The notes: generated by a model not told the origin, from the sequence alone. Counted from the stretch's first letter, positions 6,775 through 13,684 are shown. The stretch is 13,906 bases of DNA from DAOTXR01 sp034435375 (GCA_034435375.1 DAOTXR010000068.1:1-13906), one strand, 5' to 3'. Numbers and translations are program-made.

Positions 6775-6798
6775 GCGATAGCCTCCTTTTCGTCCACA

Positions 6799-8370
6799 TC
6801 AGTATCCCAGCCGCGATCCCTGCCCCAGCGCCGCCTGGGCGCTCGATCCCAGCACCCAGAACGCGGTCAGGTCGGCAGGGCTGGTGCGCCACTCCACCCG
6901 GTGTGACGCGCCGCCACGCCTCACCTCGTGCCGCACCCGCTCGATGAAACACGCTGCGCCGTCCAGCGCCAGGGTTGCGTCGCTCAGATGCAGCCGGTCG
7001 CCCACATCACGCGCCAGCGCATGGGCCAGCAGCGAGGCGTCGGCGGTTGCCTCGACCATCACCGTGAGCCACGGGTGCAGGTCCTTATGGCGAGCCAGCA
7101 GGGCGTGAGCCATGTCGCCAGCCACGCGCGTGTCGGTCTGCAACGGCATATCGATCCGGAGAGGGTGCTCGCCGGTGGCAAAGCGGCTGGCGGCGTCCTC
7201 CACGGCGACGGTGGACGGGTAGGCGCTGCGCAGCGGCGTCCCCCGGAGGCGCAGGCTGTGCAGGTAGAGCGTGCCAGGCCACGCGCTCCACAGCGTCAGC
7301 CGCGCCGAGGCGGCCCCTGGCTCCAGGCGCAGCCGGACGTGCCGCGTCAGGTCCTCGCCGGCGCCCTCCTGATCGTCTGTCGCCCTGAAGTCGACGCCTG
7401 GCAGGGGCATCGCCACGCTCAGCGCACCGACCCGCGCCATCTGCTGGTCGGGATCGGTGTAGCGGCACACCAGCGTGCGCGTCTGGCCGGAGTCGATCCG
7501 GATGCTGTGCCCGGCCTGCCACAGCGTCGCGTCGGATGCGCCCACCTCGCGGGGGTGAGCCGTGACCTCCACCCGATTGGCGACACGGGCCTGCCCTCGT
7601 TCAATGCTCAGTCCGGCCAGCGTGCTGCTCAGCACGGCGTCAGGCGCGATGTGTTTGGGCCGCACGTGACGGTCATCGAAGGTGGGCGTGCCGTCGGCAG
7701 CGATGTAGAAGAAGCCGCCTTCGCTGGCGCATACTTCGCGCAGCGCAGCGAGGGCCGACAGGCCCGCCGGCCACGTGTCGCCGGCCCACGGAAACACGCT
7801 CTGCCCGGCGTCGAGGTCCACCCCGGTCGAGGCGTCTGACAGCACGCTGGTCTGGCCCAGCCGCCCCGCCTGGGGGTGGTCGAGTCGCCAGTACGCGAGC
7901 CGCCCCGGTGGGACGAAGCTGATCGTCACCAGCCGCTCGATCAGGTCGCCAGGCGCAGCGTCGATCACCAGTGGGAATGCTCCCACCTGCATCCGCTCCA
8001 GCGCGGCCATGTCGTCCGCTCCCACCACTGCCGTGGACCGAGACGACCGGCCTGCGGCCTCCACCCTTCTGGCCGGGTCGATCTCCATCACGCGCCCGGT
8101 GAACAGCGTGAAGGTGTGCAGGCCGTCGTTGGCCCTGAGCCGCACGCCAATCCCAGCCTCGAAGCCCGCTGTGGCGTTGGCGTGGCCGGGCGTGTAGCGT
8201 CCATCGGGGTTGTACAGCGCGAAGGTCAGCCGGCCCACCCCGGCCACCCGTTCCCCCGGCGCGATCCCCCGCTCGATGACGAGCGGTGCTGCGGCGGCCC
8301 AATCGGCAGTGACATCGGTCCAGGTGTTATAGCTGAGTTCCAACTCAAGGGTATAGATTGCTTTGGGCAT
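6799..8370 (-). CDS. Phage minor tail/baseplate-like protein
   Basis: A 523-aa structural protein. The N-terminal region (YNTWTDVTADW, VIERGIAPGERVAGVGRLTFALYNPDGRYTPG, FTGRV) fits the family of siphovirus minor tail or distal-tail proteins that begin with W-x-D-V-T and a short 'N-x-D-G-x-Y-T-P-G' loop. The segment from PGRLAYWRLD looks like the start of a laminin-G/jelly-roll-like insertion, and later beta-rich parts may be baseplate or binding domains. The start is set at ATG 8370 (MPKAIYT), where the family-like sequence begins. The frame stays open 35 codons further into repeat DNA, but that extension is not protein-like. A GGAAGG lies immediately upstream; spacing is poor. No tape-measure gene precedes it. 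Confidence 0.65.
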   Translation of the reverse strand: MPKAIYTLELELSYNTWTDVTADWAAAAPLVIERGIAPGERVAGVGRLTFALYNPDGRYTPGHANATAGFEAGIGVRLRANDGLHTFTLFTGRVMEIDPARRVEAAGRSSRSTAVVGADDMAALERMQVGAFPLVIDAAPGDLIERLVTISFVPPGRLAYWRLDHPQAGRLGQTSVLSDASTGVDLDAGQSVFPWAGDTWPAGLSALAALREVCASEGGFFYIAADGTPTFDDRHVRPKHIAPDAVLSSTLAGLSIERGQARVANRVEVTAHPREVGASDATLWQAGHSIRIDSGQTRTLVCRYTDPDQQMARVGALSVAMPLPGVDFRATDDQEGAGEDLTRHVRLRLEPGAASARLTLWSAWPGTLYLHSLRLRGTPLRSAYPSTVAVEDAASRFATGEHPLRIDMPLQTDTRVAGDMAHALLARHKDLHPWLTVMVEATADASLLAHALARDVGDRLHLSDATLALDGAACFIERVRHEVRRGGASHRVEWRTSPADLTAFWVLGSSAQAALGQGSRLGY

Positions 8371-8419
8371 ACCTTCCCATCCTCTCCCCCTTCTCTCGGC
8401 GTTCAGGGTCGGCTGGGGG

Positions 8420-8440
8420 CAACGCCCCACCGAGCGTTCC
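8420..8440. repeat. 21-bp exact direct repeat, intergenic member (second at 8647-8667)
   Basis: The 21 bases beginning CAACGCCCC and ending GAGCGTTCC occur identically here and inside the neck-like gene at 8647-8667, 227 bp apart. In that gene they encode GTLGGAL; here they sit in an untranslated gap. Probably a small duplication remnant. Confidence 0.6.
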
Positions 8441-8484
8441 CCAGGCCGCTCCGGGGCCTGCTTCAGCAGGCGCATTGACCCCGT

Positions 8485-8508
8485 AGCCGGAGGCTTTAGC
8501 CTCCGGCT
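8485..8508. repeat. TTTA-loop palindrome in the 8371-8538 gap
   Basis: A 10-bp perfect stem, AGCCGGAGGC (8485-8494) and GCCTCCGGCT (8499-8508), around TTTA. A palindrome with the same TTTA centre but other arms is at 13080-13101. No T-run follows on either strand, so it is a REP-like repeat more than a terminator. Confidence 0.7.
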
Positions 8509-8538
8509 CCGGCTCTCGAACCTTGTCTTGTCTGCCTG

Positions 8539-8991
8539 TCATCCCACCGTCCGCACCCAGCGGTGCCGGAAGCGCGCTCCGTAGTACGTCACCCTGCCCC
8601 ACGCGATCACGCCGACCTGCACTCGCACCACCTCCAGCGGCGCGGCCAACGCCCCACCGAGCGTTCCGTCGGCGCTGACCGCCGCCAGATAGCTGTCCAC
8701 CGCCTCGATCAGCGCCGGTAGCGCCGACCGCAACCCCATCTCCGACCAAGTGGGGCACCATACCAGCAAGTGCTCAACGTGCAGGGCTGCCGTCCAGGCC
8801 GAGCCGTCGTAGGTCAGCACTGCCAGGTCGGGATCGTCCTCATCTGCGCCGCCGACCGGCGGGAAGGCCGGGACCAGCGCAGGCAGGTCGGCGGCGGGCA
8901 GCGTGTTGGGCAGGTCGTCCACATCGTAGCTGGTCTGTACGCCTGCCACCGGGATGGCCGCCAGATGGGTAAACGCCGTTCGCCACGACAT
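8539..8991 (-). CDS. Putative phage neck/tail-completion protein
   Basis: A 150-aa protein. I see no catalytic motif. Its layout, with a short N-terminal helix (WRTAFTHLAAIPVAG), a loop rich in Asp/Pro, then ALHVEHLLVWCP, a helix ending in YLAAVSADGTLGGAL and C-terminal beta strands (VVRVQVGVIAWGRVTYYGARFRHRW), resembles tail-terminator or minor-tail completion proteins found next to head-tail connectors. The position directly after the connector supports this. GAGGAG lies 7 nt upstream of ATG 8991. The GTLGGAL segment is encoded by the repeat shared with 8420-8440. Confidence 0.55.
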   Translation of the reverse strand: MSWRTAFTHLAAIPVAGVQTSYDVDDLPNTLPAADLPALVPAFPPVGGADEDDPDLAVLTYDGSAWTAALHVEHLLVWCPTWSEMGLRSALPALIEAVDSYLAAVSADGTLGGALAAPLEVVRVQVGVIAWGRVTYYGARFRHRWVRTVG

Positions 8992-9027
8992 GCCTCGTCT
9001 CCTCTCAACGATCTTGTCGCAAAATAC

Positions 9028-9627
9028 CTAAGCGCCGATGAAGCTCATCCGCAGCCGCACATAGGGGTCGATCAGGTCGATCACGTCGCGCGGCAGGCGC
9101 GGCGGCGGCGCTGCCACTCCCTGGCCTGTCATGCCCATGCCGGGCTGCCCCTCCGCGCCTGTGTCCCGCTGCCGATACAGCCAGGCGGCCAGTCGCACGG
9201 CAGCGTGCACAATCGGCTCCGGCGCGACGAGGCTGTAGCCCCAGATTCCCGCCACGCTGATCGCTCCCTCTGGGTCGCTCACGTAGGTCCAGGCCAGCCC
9301 GCTCGACTGGCGCAGCGAGATGCCGAAGTACGGGGGCATGTTGACCGGGCGCAGGAGGTACTGATCGGCAGGAATCACCGTCCCATCGCCGTTGGTCAGC
9401 GTGGTGATGCTCAGCAGGTCGGCGTCGAGCAGCATCAGCTTGTTGTATAGGTGCGGCCCCACCGCGTCGTACAGACGAGTCTCGGTGCGCGCCACGAACC
9501 ATCGCCCACAGTGATCGTCGATCAGGCGGCTGGCGCGCGTCACCAGCCCGCCGATCAGATCATCGTCGCCCGCGCCGCTGATGCGCAGATACGCCTTTAC
9601 TGCCGCTGTTGTCGTGTAGTCTGCCAT
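9028..9627 (-). CDS. Phage head-tail connector protein (gp6-like)
   Basis: A 199-aa protein with the usual features of HK97 gp6/SPP1 gp15-type connectors, which form a ring under the portal. The N-terminus (TTAAVKAYLRISGAGDDDLIGGLVTRASRLIDDHCGRWF) is the conserved opening: V-K-x-Y-L-x-I, an acidic DDDL, then a helix ending in a C-x-R-x-F-like turn. The middle is beta-rich (LLDADLLSITTLTNGDG, DQYLLRP) and a C-terminal helix follows. AGGAGGT precedes the ATG, but at 13 nt, longer than usual. A palindromic repeat at 9664-9697 separates it from the capsid gene. Confidence 0.8.
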   Translation of the reverse strand: MADYTTTAAVKAYLRISGAGDDDLIGGLVTRASRLIDDHCGRWFVARTETRLYDAVGPHLYNKLMLLDADLLSITTLTNGDGTVIPADQYLLRPVNMPPYFGISLRQSSGLAWTYVSDPEGAISVAGIWGYSLVAPEPIVHAAVRLAAWLYRQRDTGAEGQPGMGMTGQGVAAPPPRLPRDVIDLIDPYVRLRMSFIGA

Positions 9628-9663
9628 CGTTTTATCGTTGACCTCCTCTCTCTTTCAGAGGCC

Positions 9664-9697
9664 CTTCCCCTCTCCGCCAGGCCGCAGAGAGGGGAAG
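9664..9697. repeat. CCCCTCTC-type palindrome between capsid and connector genes
   Basis: An 11-bp perfect stem, CTTCCCCTCTC (9664-9674) and GAGAGGGGAAG (9687-9697), with a 12-nt loop. Its arms are related in sequence to the CCCCTCTCC stems at 230-256 and 4586-4611. As RNA it could act as a processing or attenuation hairpin after the capsid gene; no T-run follows. Confidence 0.65.
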
Positions 9698-9712
9698 AGA
9701 TCGGGATGGGAA

Positions 9713-10843
9713 CTATGGCCTCGCGCCCTTCAACACCTCGAATGAGGCGGCGTGCCGCACGTTGGCATCCACCCGCATGATGGCGCGGATGAACACCTGG
9801 TCGTATTCAAAGGCGTTGCCTGCTGCATCGCTGGCTCGCAGTTCCAACACCTTGCGCTGCCCGATCACAAAGTCCGGCCAGCAGCCCAAGTAGATGGTCG
9901 AGCAGTCGGTGCTGGTTCCCTTCGTCTCGTTGACCGGGATGGCCGTCGTAGTGAACACCGGGTAGCCCCACAAGGTGGGCGGGTCGCCTGGCGCTGCCGG
10001 ATCGGCCCACAGGTAGCGATTCTGGCCGTCCTTGATCTGGCGCAGCGTGTTCAGCGTGCGCGGGTGGACAATCCAGGCGCGGCCCTCGCCGGGCACGTTG
10101 TCGGCGTCGAGCGCGTAGAGCATGTTGGCCAGATCGTCGAAGTCCGGCGCGCCGCCGTTGGCCCCCAACGTGGACGTGTCCACGTTCACCCCGCTGATGT
10201 GCTCCAGCCCGGTGGGCGTGTTGCCCGTGCCGTCGCCGCGCAGGTACTTGATGTCTTCCTCCAGCGCCAGCACGCGGGCCAGGTCGGCCATCACCAGCGC
10301 CTCAACCGCCGGGTCCGAGTCCTCAAACAGCTCCGCCGAGAGCTTGGTCAGGGCCGCCAGCTTCCGAGCCTGGAGCTGGACCTGCCCCCAGGTCTGATCG
10401 CTGGCCGTGATCTGGGCATTCTCGGCCACCCAGTAGGCCGTCGCGCCGCCCGTCTGCGACGGGATTTGCAGCGTGTCGCTGTTCATCGGCACGATGGTGG
10501 CCCCGGCGGCCCGCACTGCCGTTCGCGCCCGCAGCATCTCGACCAGCTTGGCGCTGTGCTCGACCGGCACCAGATAGCCGCCAGCGCTGTCAGCGCCTTC
10601 GGCCAACGCCTTGCCGGTGAGCTGGAAGCGCACCACGTCGAGACGGCCCAACCGCATGGCTTTGATGGCATCCACGAACGGCGTGTGGTTGGCCGTCAGC
10701 AGCGGCTCACCTCGCTGGCGGATCACCGCCGGTGCCTGCCCGGTCAGGAACATGGTCGGCGGGCTGGCTTCGCCAGCCGCTAGGTCTTCGAGCGCCGCCG
10801 TGAACTCCTGCCGGATGATGTTGCGAATGGTCATGTCTTCCAT
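9713..10843 (-). CDS. Major capsid protein (HK97 fold) from internal start
   Basis: Nested, same-frame product of 376 aa starting MEDMTIRNII. That is close to the 385 aa of HK97 gp5. The first 100 or so residues look like a delta/scaffold segment. GADSAGGYLVPVE is the hallmark at the start of the mature shell domain. Downstream are AQITASDQTWGQVQLQARKLAALTKLS, ALEEDIKYLRGDGTGNTPTGL and a C-terminal FIRAIMRVDANV block, as in gp5-like capsids. AGAGGT ends 7 nt before ATG 10843, a strong ribosome binding site, so the capsid is probably made mainly from here. Existence of this form is inferred from that site. Confidence 0.75.
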   Translation of the reverse strand: MEDMTIRNIIRQEFTAALEDLAAGEASPPTMFLTGQAPAVIRQRGEPLLTANHTPFVDAIKAMRLGRLDVVRFQLTGKALAEGADSAGGYLVPVEHSAKLVEMLRARTAVRAAGATIVPMNSDTLQIPSQTGGATAYWVAENAQITASDQTWGQVQLQARKLAALTKLSAELFEDSDPAVEALVMADLARVLALEEDIKYLRGDGTGNTPTGLEHISGVNVDTSTLGANGGAPDFDDLANMLYALDADNVPGEGRAWIVHPRTLNTLRQIKDGQNRYLWADPAAPGDPPTLWGYPVFTTTAIPVNETKGTSTDCSTIYLGCWPDFVIGQRKVLELRASDAAGNAFEYDQVFIRAIMRVDANVRHAASFEVLKGARP

Positions 10844-11452
10844 GTCTTTCACCTCTGTAGAATGTGTGTCAGAGGCCCTCACTCCCCTGGCTCTCTCGTC
10901 TGGGAGAGGGAGGCAAGGGCCTTCCCCCAGCGCTCTGGCGTCCAGCCCGGCGGCCTCAAAGACCGCCTTGGCATGGATGGCCTCCACGCGGTATGGGATC
11001 GCCACCGCGTAGGGGTTGGCGGGCTGATGCTCGCGGGCGTCCAGCAGGCTGATCTCGCCGATGGGCCACATCACGATCCGCCCCCCGGCAGCCACGCGCA
11101 CCAGGTGTGCAATCGCGCCTGAAGAGGCGCGGGCCATTCCCTGCTGCGCCGCCTCCCACACCCGCCGCGCCAGTGCGCTGGCTCGGTCGAGCGCCACGCG
11201 GAACCACACCCCGTCTGCCCGGCGCTCCCACCCCAGCTCCTCGCCGATCACCTGCGGCGCCGCCTCCCCTTCCGCCAGACCGTGGTAGTACACGACCGGT
11301 CGCTTTGGGATGCGCTCCAGCCACAGGTCGCTCTCCGGCGTGAAGTATTCGCCCTGGGCGTCTCTGCCGCCGAAGGGGCCTCCGAACGGCACGCCCAGCA
11401 CATCCAGAATCCACGCTTCATCGCCAGTCTGAATCGCCTTAACCGTCTGCAT
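9713..11452 (-). CDS. HK97 prohead protease joined in frame to HK97-fold major capsid protein
   Basis: One 579-codon frame with no stop between two normally separate genes. Residues 1 to about 165 are an HK97-type prohead maturation protease: GVPFGG, GEYFTPES, VVYYHG (probable catalytic His57), GMARASSGA (probable Ser110 or Ser111) and the WPIGEISLLDAR block. A Pro/Arg-rich linker (about 170-203) is largely encoded by a palindromic repeat. From residue 204 the sequence is a complete HK97-fold major capsid protein. ATG 11452 has GGGAGGT 6 nt upstream and overlaps the portal stop by 14 bases in another frame. Whether the long form is made, or the two parts are mainly made separately, is unknown. 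Confidence 0.85.
   Translation of the reverse strand: MQTVKAIQTGDEAWILDVLGVPFGGPFGGRDAQGEYFTPESDLWLERIPKRPVVYYHGLAEGEAAPQVIGEELGWERRADGVWFRVALDRASALARRVWEAAQQGMARASSGAIAHLVRVAAGGRIVMWPIGEISLLDAREHQPANPYAVAIPYRVEAIHAKAVFEAAGLDARALGEGPCLPLPDERARGVRASDTHSTEVKDMEDMTIRNIIRQEFTAALEDLAAGEASPPTMFLTGQAPAVIRQRGEPLLTANHTPFVDAIKAMRLGRLDVVRFQLTGKALAEGADSAGGYLVPVEHSAKLVEMLRARTAVRAAGATIVPMNSDTLQIPSQTGGATAYWVAENAQITASDQTWGQVQLQARKLAALTKLSAELFEDSDPAVEALVMADLARVLALEEDIKYLRGDGTGNTPTGLEHISGVNVDTSTLGANGGAPDFDDLANMLYALDADNVPGEGRAWIVHPRTLNTLRQIKDGQNRYLWADPAAPGDPPTLWGYPVFTTTAIPVNETKGTSTDCSTIYLGCWPDFVIGQRKVLELRASDAAGNAFEYDQVFIRAIMRVDANVRHAASFEVLKGARP
10851..10856 (-). promoter_or_regulatory. Internal ribosome binding site for the capsid protein
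   Basis: Reads AGAGGT on the minus strand, 7 nt upstream of ATG 10843, inside the continuous protease-capsid frame. Its strength and spacing equal those of other operon genes, which indicates separate initiation of the capsid. Confidence 0.7.
10873..10922. repeat. Palindromic repeat inside the protease-capsid linker
   Basis: Outer arms AGGCCCT (10873-10879) and AGGGCCT (10916-10922) enclose a GCTCTCTC/GGGAGAGGG-type inner palindrome. Its composition matches the intergenic CCCTCTCC repeats elsewhere in the window. Here it is translated as part of the linker (PCLPLPDERARGVRAS). It may have replaced the original protease stop codon. Confidence 0.55.
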
Positions 11453-12986
11453 GATCGGACCTCCCAGCAGGGCGCGGTAGACCTGTCCTGACGCCGCACA
11501 ACTCTCTGGCCTCGGCAAACAGCGCGACGACCTCCTCAGCCGTCTGGGCCTGCGCCAGCCGGTCGGTGACGTGCTGCCACAGCTTCAGCGGGATGACGGT
11601 CGTCTTGAAGGGGCGTAGGGGCTGCTTGGCCTTGATCCGCCGCACAGCAAAACGCTCCCAGCGAGCCAGTTCAGCCTTGATCTCCGTGGTTGTCCTCTCC
11701 GGAACGGCCAGCAGATCCACGGCTTCTTGATCCCCCTGGCCGGCGCGGAGCCGGTCAGCCGGGCCGGAAGGCTGATCGTCGCCCTCCGGCAACTCTCCCA
11801 ACGGCAACATGCCCATCTCAACCCGCGCCTCGTCCCGCGTGATGACCCCCGCTTCGAACAGCATCACCAGCCGCCTGGCCTTGTCTGTCGCCGACTCGCG
11901 CAGCGCCGCAATGCTGTCGGTGTCCCATGCCAGCCGCGCTCCACGGGCCGTCAGGTCGGGATAGTGCGTCAGCAGCGACCTGTTCAGCACCTCGGCCAGG
12001 TAGTCGAGCTGGGGCAAGATGGTGTCCTCGTAGAAGCTGGCCTTCTGCTCGCGGGCTGTGGCATACGTCGCCGACTCCCACGCCCCGGCCAGGCCCGGCG
12101 GCACGCCAAACACGGCGCAGATGGCCCGCCGATCCTCGGCCCGCAGCTCGGCCAGCGCCAGATCGGTGGGGGGGAAGGTGATCGTCTGCCACTTCAAGCC
12201 GCTGGCCACGATGCCCGTCTTCCATCTGTTGCGCGCCCCCTGAAACAGCCGCTCCCACCACGTCCGCACCCGTTCCATCTCACTCTCATGCAGCGGCGAG
12301 TCGCTGGTCAGCAGGCCCGCCGGGCGTGCATCGTTGGCAAAGAACGCCGCCACGAAGCGCGCCGCGTTCAGGTCGGCGTTGACCTCGCTCAGCGCCACAG
12401 CCAACGGGCTGAGTCCGCCCAGGTCGTCGAAGGGGTCGAAGTTGCGGAAGACGATCACGTCTTCTGGCCTAAACTCCTGGGTCTGCGCTCCCACCGTCTG
12501 CCGGTACGCCACCACCCCGTGCACCGGGTCGGTGATGGCCTCCACCGTTTGCGGGTTCAGCCACACCAGCCAGCGAACCCCGTTCTGCGCGGGGCTGGGG
12601 CCGGCGGTCCGCACTTTCAGCCAGTAGGCCACCCCCCAGATGTTGTAGGCCGCCTCGGTGGCCCGCAGCAGGTCGCCCAGGTTCATCGTGGTGGGGTTGA
12701 CGTCCCGCAGCAGGTCAAGCAGAGGATGATCGTCGAGGGGTGCGCCGTTCCGATCCAGCAGCCTCAGCGGGACGCTGGCGACGGCGTCGGCCCGCAGCTT
12801 GATGCAGCGATAAGCCCATACGGCGCTGACATAGGCCCGCGCCAGGTCGGCGGGCGACGCCCCCAGATCGCGGTCGCGCCGTCGCGTGATGCCGTGCAAG
12901 GCATCGAACAGCGGGCCGCCTTTGACGCGCACCGGCTGCGCCCGTCCGTCCGGCCCGATCCATACCCCTTGCGGGTTTTCACGCAT
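11439..12986 (-). CDS. HK97-family phage portal protein
   Basis: A 515-aa portal, forming the ring at one capsid vertex through which DNA enters. Family features in order: AYVSAVWAYRCIKLRADAVASVPLRL near the N-terminus, DHPLLDLL, TMNLGDLLRATEAAYNIWGVAYWL, EFRPEDVIVFRNFDPFDDLGGLSPL, NADLNAARFVAAFFANDARPAGLL and, near residue 300, RRAICAVFGVPPGLAG. The C-terminal about 90 residues (ERTTTEIKAELARWERFAVRRIKAK) are a charged tail often seen on portals of this type. AGGAGGTG lies immediately upstream of ATG 12986. It is the first gene of the operon, and a terminase gene would be expected before it. Instead a palindrome and a plus-strand VOC gene follow. No clear promoter was found upstream. Confidence 0.92.
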   Translation of the reverse strand: MRENPQGVWIGPDGRAQPVRVKGGPLFDALHGITRRRDRDLGASPADLARAYVSAVWAYRCIKLRADAVASVPLRLLDRNGAPLDDHPLLDLLRDVNPTTMNLGDLLRATEAAYNIWGVAYWLKVRTAGPSPAQNGVRWLVWLNPQTVEAITDPVHGVVAYRQTVGAQTQEFRPEDVIVFRNFDPFDDLGGLSPLAVALSEVNADLNAARFVAAFFANDARPAGLLTSDSPLHESEMERVRTWWERLFQGARNRWKTGIVASGLKWQTITFPPTDLALAELRAEDRRAICAVFGVPPGLAGAWESATYATAREQKASFYEDTILPQLDYLAEVLNRSLLTHYPDLTARGARLAWDTDSIAALRESATDKARRLVMLFEAGVITRDEARVEMGMLPLGELPEGDDQPSGPADRLRAGQGDQEAVDLLAVPERTTTEIKAELARWERFAVRRIKAKQPLRPFKTTVIPLKLWQHVTDRLAQAQTAEEVVALFAEARELCGVRTGLPRPAGRSDHADG

Positions 12987-13079
12987 GAACACCTCCTCAG
13001 ACAAGATGTGGCTATCTCCCACCCTCGCGCCTTCGCCCATTTCTTCCGGGTGCCTCTGCTCCGCAAGACCCGCCGCGCC

Positions 13080-13101
13080 GGGGCGCGCTTTAGCGCGCCC
13101 C
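13080..13101. repeat. TTTA-loop palindrome upstream of the portal gene
   Basis: A 9-bp perfect stem, GGGGCGCGC (13080-13088) and GCGCGCCCC (13093-13101), around TTTA, in the gap between the divergent portal and VOC genes. It shares the TTTA centre with 8485-8508. The rest of the gap shows only the ribosome binding sites and a TACACT at about 13193-13198 that could be a weak -10 for the VOC gene. Confidence 0.7.
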
Positions 13102-13245
13102 TGATCCCCGTCGCCGGGCGGTTCACCGTCCGGCCAGAAAGCGCCCACGCTCACTCGGTGGGGAATCAAGCCTCCGGCCACACTTTTGCGGTACACTTCA
13201 GCCACCCTGTCGGCGGCGAGCCATCCTTCGAAAGGAGCAGTTGCC

Positions 13246-13632
13246 ATGCACGCGCTTGAATTCCGCATCGTTCTGAACGTCCGCTTTTTCGATCTCTCCG
13301 TCCGCTTCTATCGCGATATGCTCGGCATGGCTTCCCTGGGCGGATGGAGCGGCCCGCACAGCCGGGGCGCACGTTTCTCGGTGGGCGGCGGTCCCGTCAT
13401 TGAGATTGTCGGCGCACCGGAAGGCGCGCCCCCCTTCGAACGTCCGACGTTTGACAGCCTGATGTTCAGCCTGCGCGTCCCCAATGTCGATGCGCTGTAC
13501 GCGCAGCTCATGGCGGTGAACGTGCCCATCGTGCGCCCGCCCGAAGACGCCCCTGCTGGGCGCCGCTCATTCGCTGTTGAGGACCCCAACGGCATCCGCA
13601 TCTGGTTCTACCAGGGGATGGAGACCGCCTGA
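13246..13632 (+). CDS. VOC/glyoxalase-fold protein
   Basis: A 128-aa single-module vicinal-oxygen-chelate protein. It shows the opening EFRIVLNVRFFDLSVRFYRDMLGM (the usual strand, helix, 'FY-x-x-x-LG' pattern), GARFSVGGGPVIEIVG in the first half, and LMFSLRVPNVDALYAQLMAVNVPIV with VEDPNGIRIWFYQ in the second. The final strand, which normally carries a metal-binding Glu (I-E-L), reads IRIWFYQ, so metal-dependent catalysis is doubtful; binding or antibiotic-sequestration roles are possible. AAAGGAG lies 8 nt before ATG 13246; the frame is open 20 codons upstream without a better site. It separates the phage module from the SOS-type promoter to its right and ends at a strong hairpin. Substrate unknown. 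Confidence 0.82.
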   Translation: MHALEFRIVLNVRFFDLSVRFYRDMLGMASLGGWSGPHSRGARFSVGGGPVIEIVGAPEGAPPFERPTFDSLMFSLRVPNVDALYAQLMAVNVPIVRPPEDAPAGRRSFAVEDPNGIRIWFYQGMETA

Positions 13633-13638
13633 GGTCAA

Positions 13639-13684
13639 AGCGCCCCGCACCGCTCAGCCATCGGGCCAAGCGGTGCGGGGCGCT
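13639..13684. terminator. Strong bidirectional hairpin after the VOC gene
   Basis: A 16-bp perfect stem (13639-13654 with 13669-13684, AGCGCCCCGCACCGCT/AGCGGTGCGGGGCGCT) with a 14-nt loop, 6 bp after the VOC stop. No true T-run on the plus strand; the minus strand continues TTTGAC. It probably ends the VOC transcript and the short leftward transcript from the promoter at 13759-13786. Confidence 0.6.

Larger units (their letters stand above)
5721..12986 (-). mobile_element. Reduced prophage-like structural module (HK97-type head plus tail-tip genes)
   Basis: Eight or nine consecutive minus-strand genes run portal, protease-capsid, connector, neck-like, minor tail-like, fibre-like, small hypothetical and holin-like, with short gaps or overlaps. 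This is standard siphovirus order, but terminase large and small subunits, tail tube, tape measure and integrase are not present between the flanking genes. No attachment-site duplication was found. The frames are intact, so the module may be selected; whether it is a decaying prophage, a domesticated particle or a gene-transfer-agent-like locus cannot be told from this window. Confidence 0.75.

Noticed and set aside
6799..8475. Longer start (8475) for the minor tail-like gene
   Set aside because: The extra 35 codons lie in repeat-bearing gap DNA and are not protein-like; family-type sequence begins at ATG 8370.
9752..10783. Plus-strand 343-codon frame antisense to the capsid
   Set aside because: The capsid is unmistakable on the minus strand; no start signal or domain on plus.
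11727..13259. Long plus-strand open frame (510 codons) antisense to the portal
   Set aside because: The minus-strand portal has clear family motifs and a strong ribosome binding site; the antisense frame is Arg/His/Gln-rich shadow translation of GC-rich DNA.
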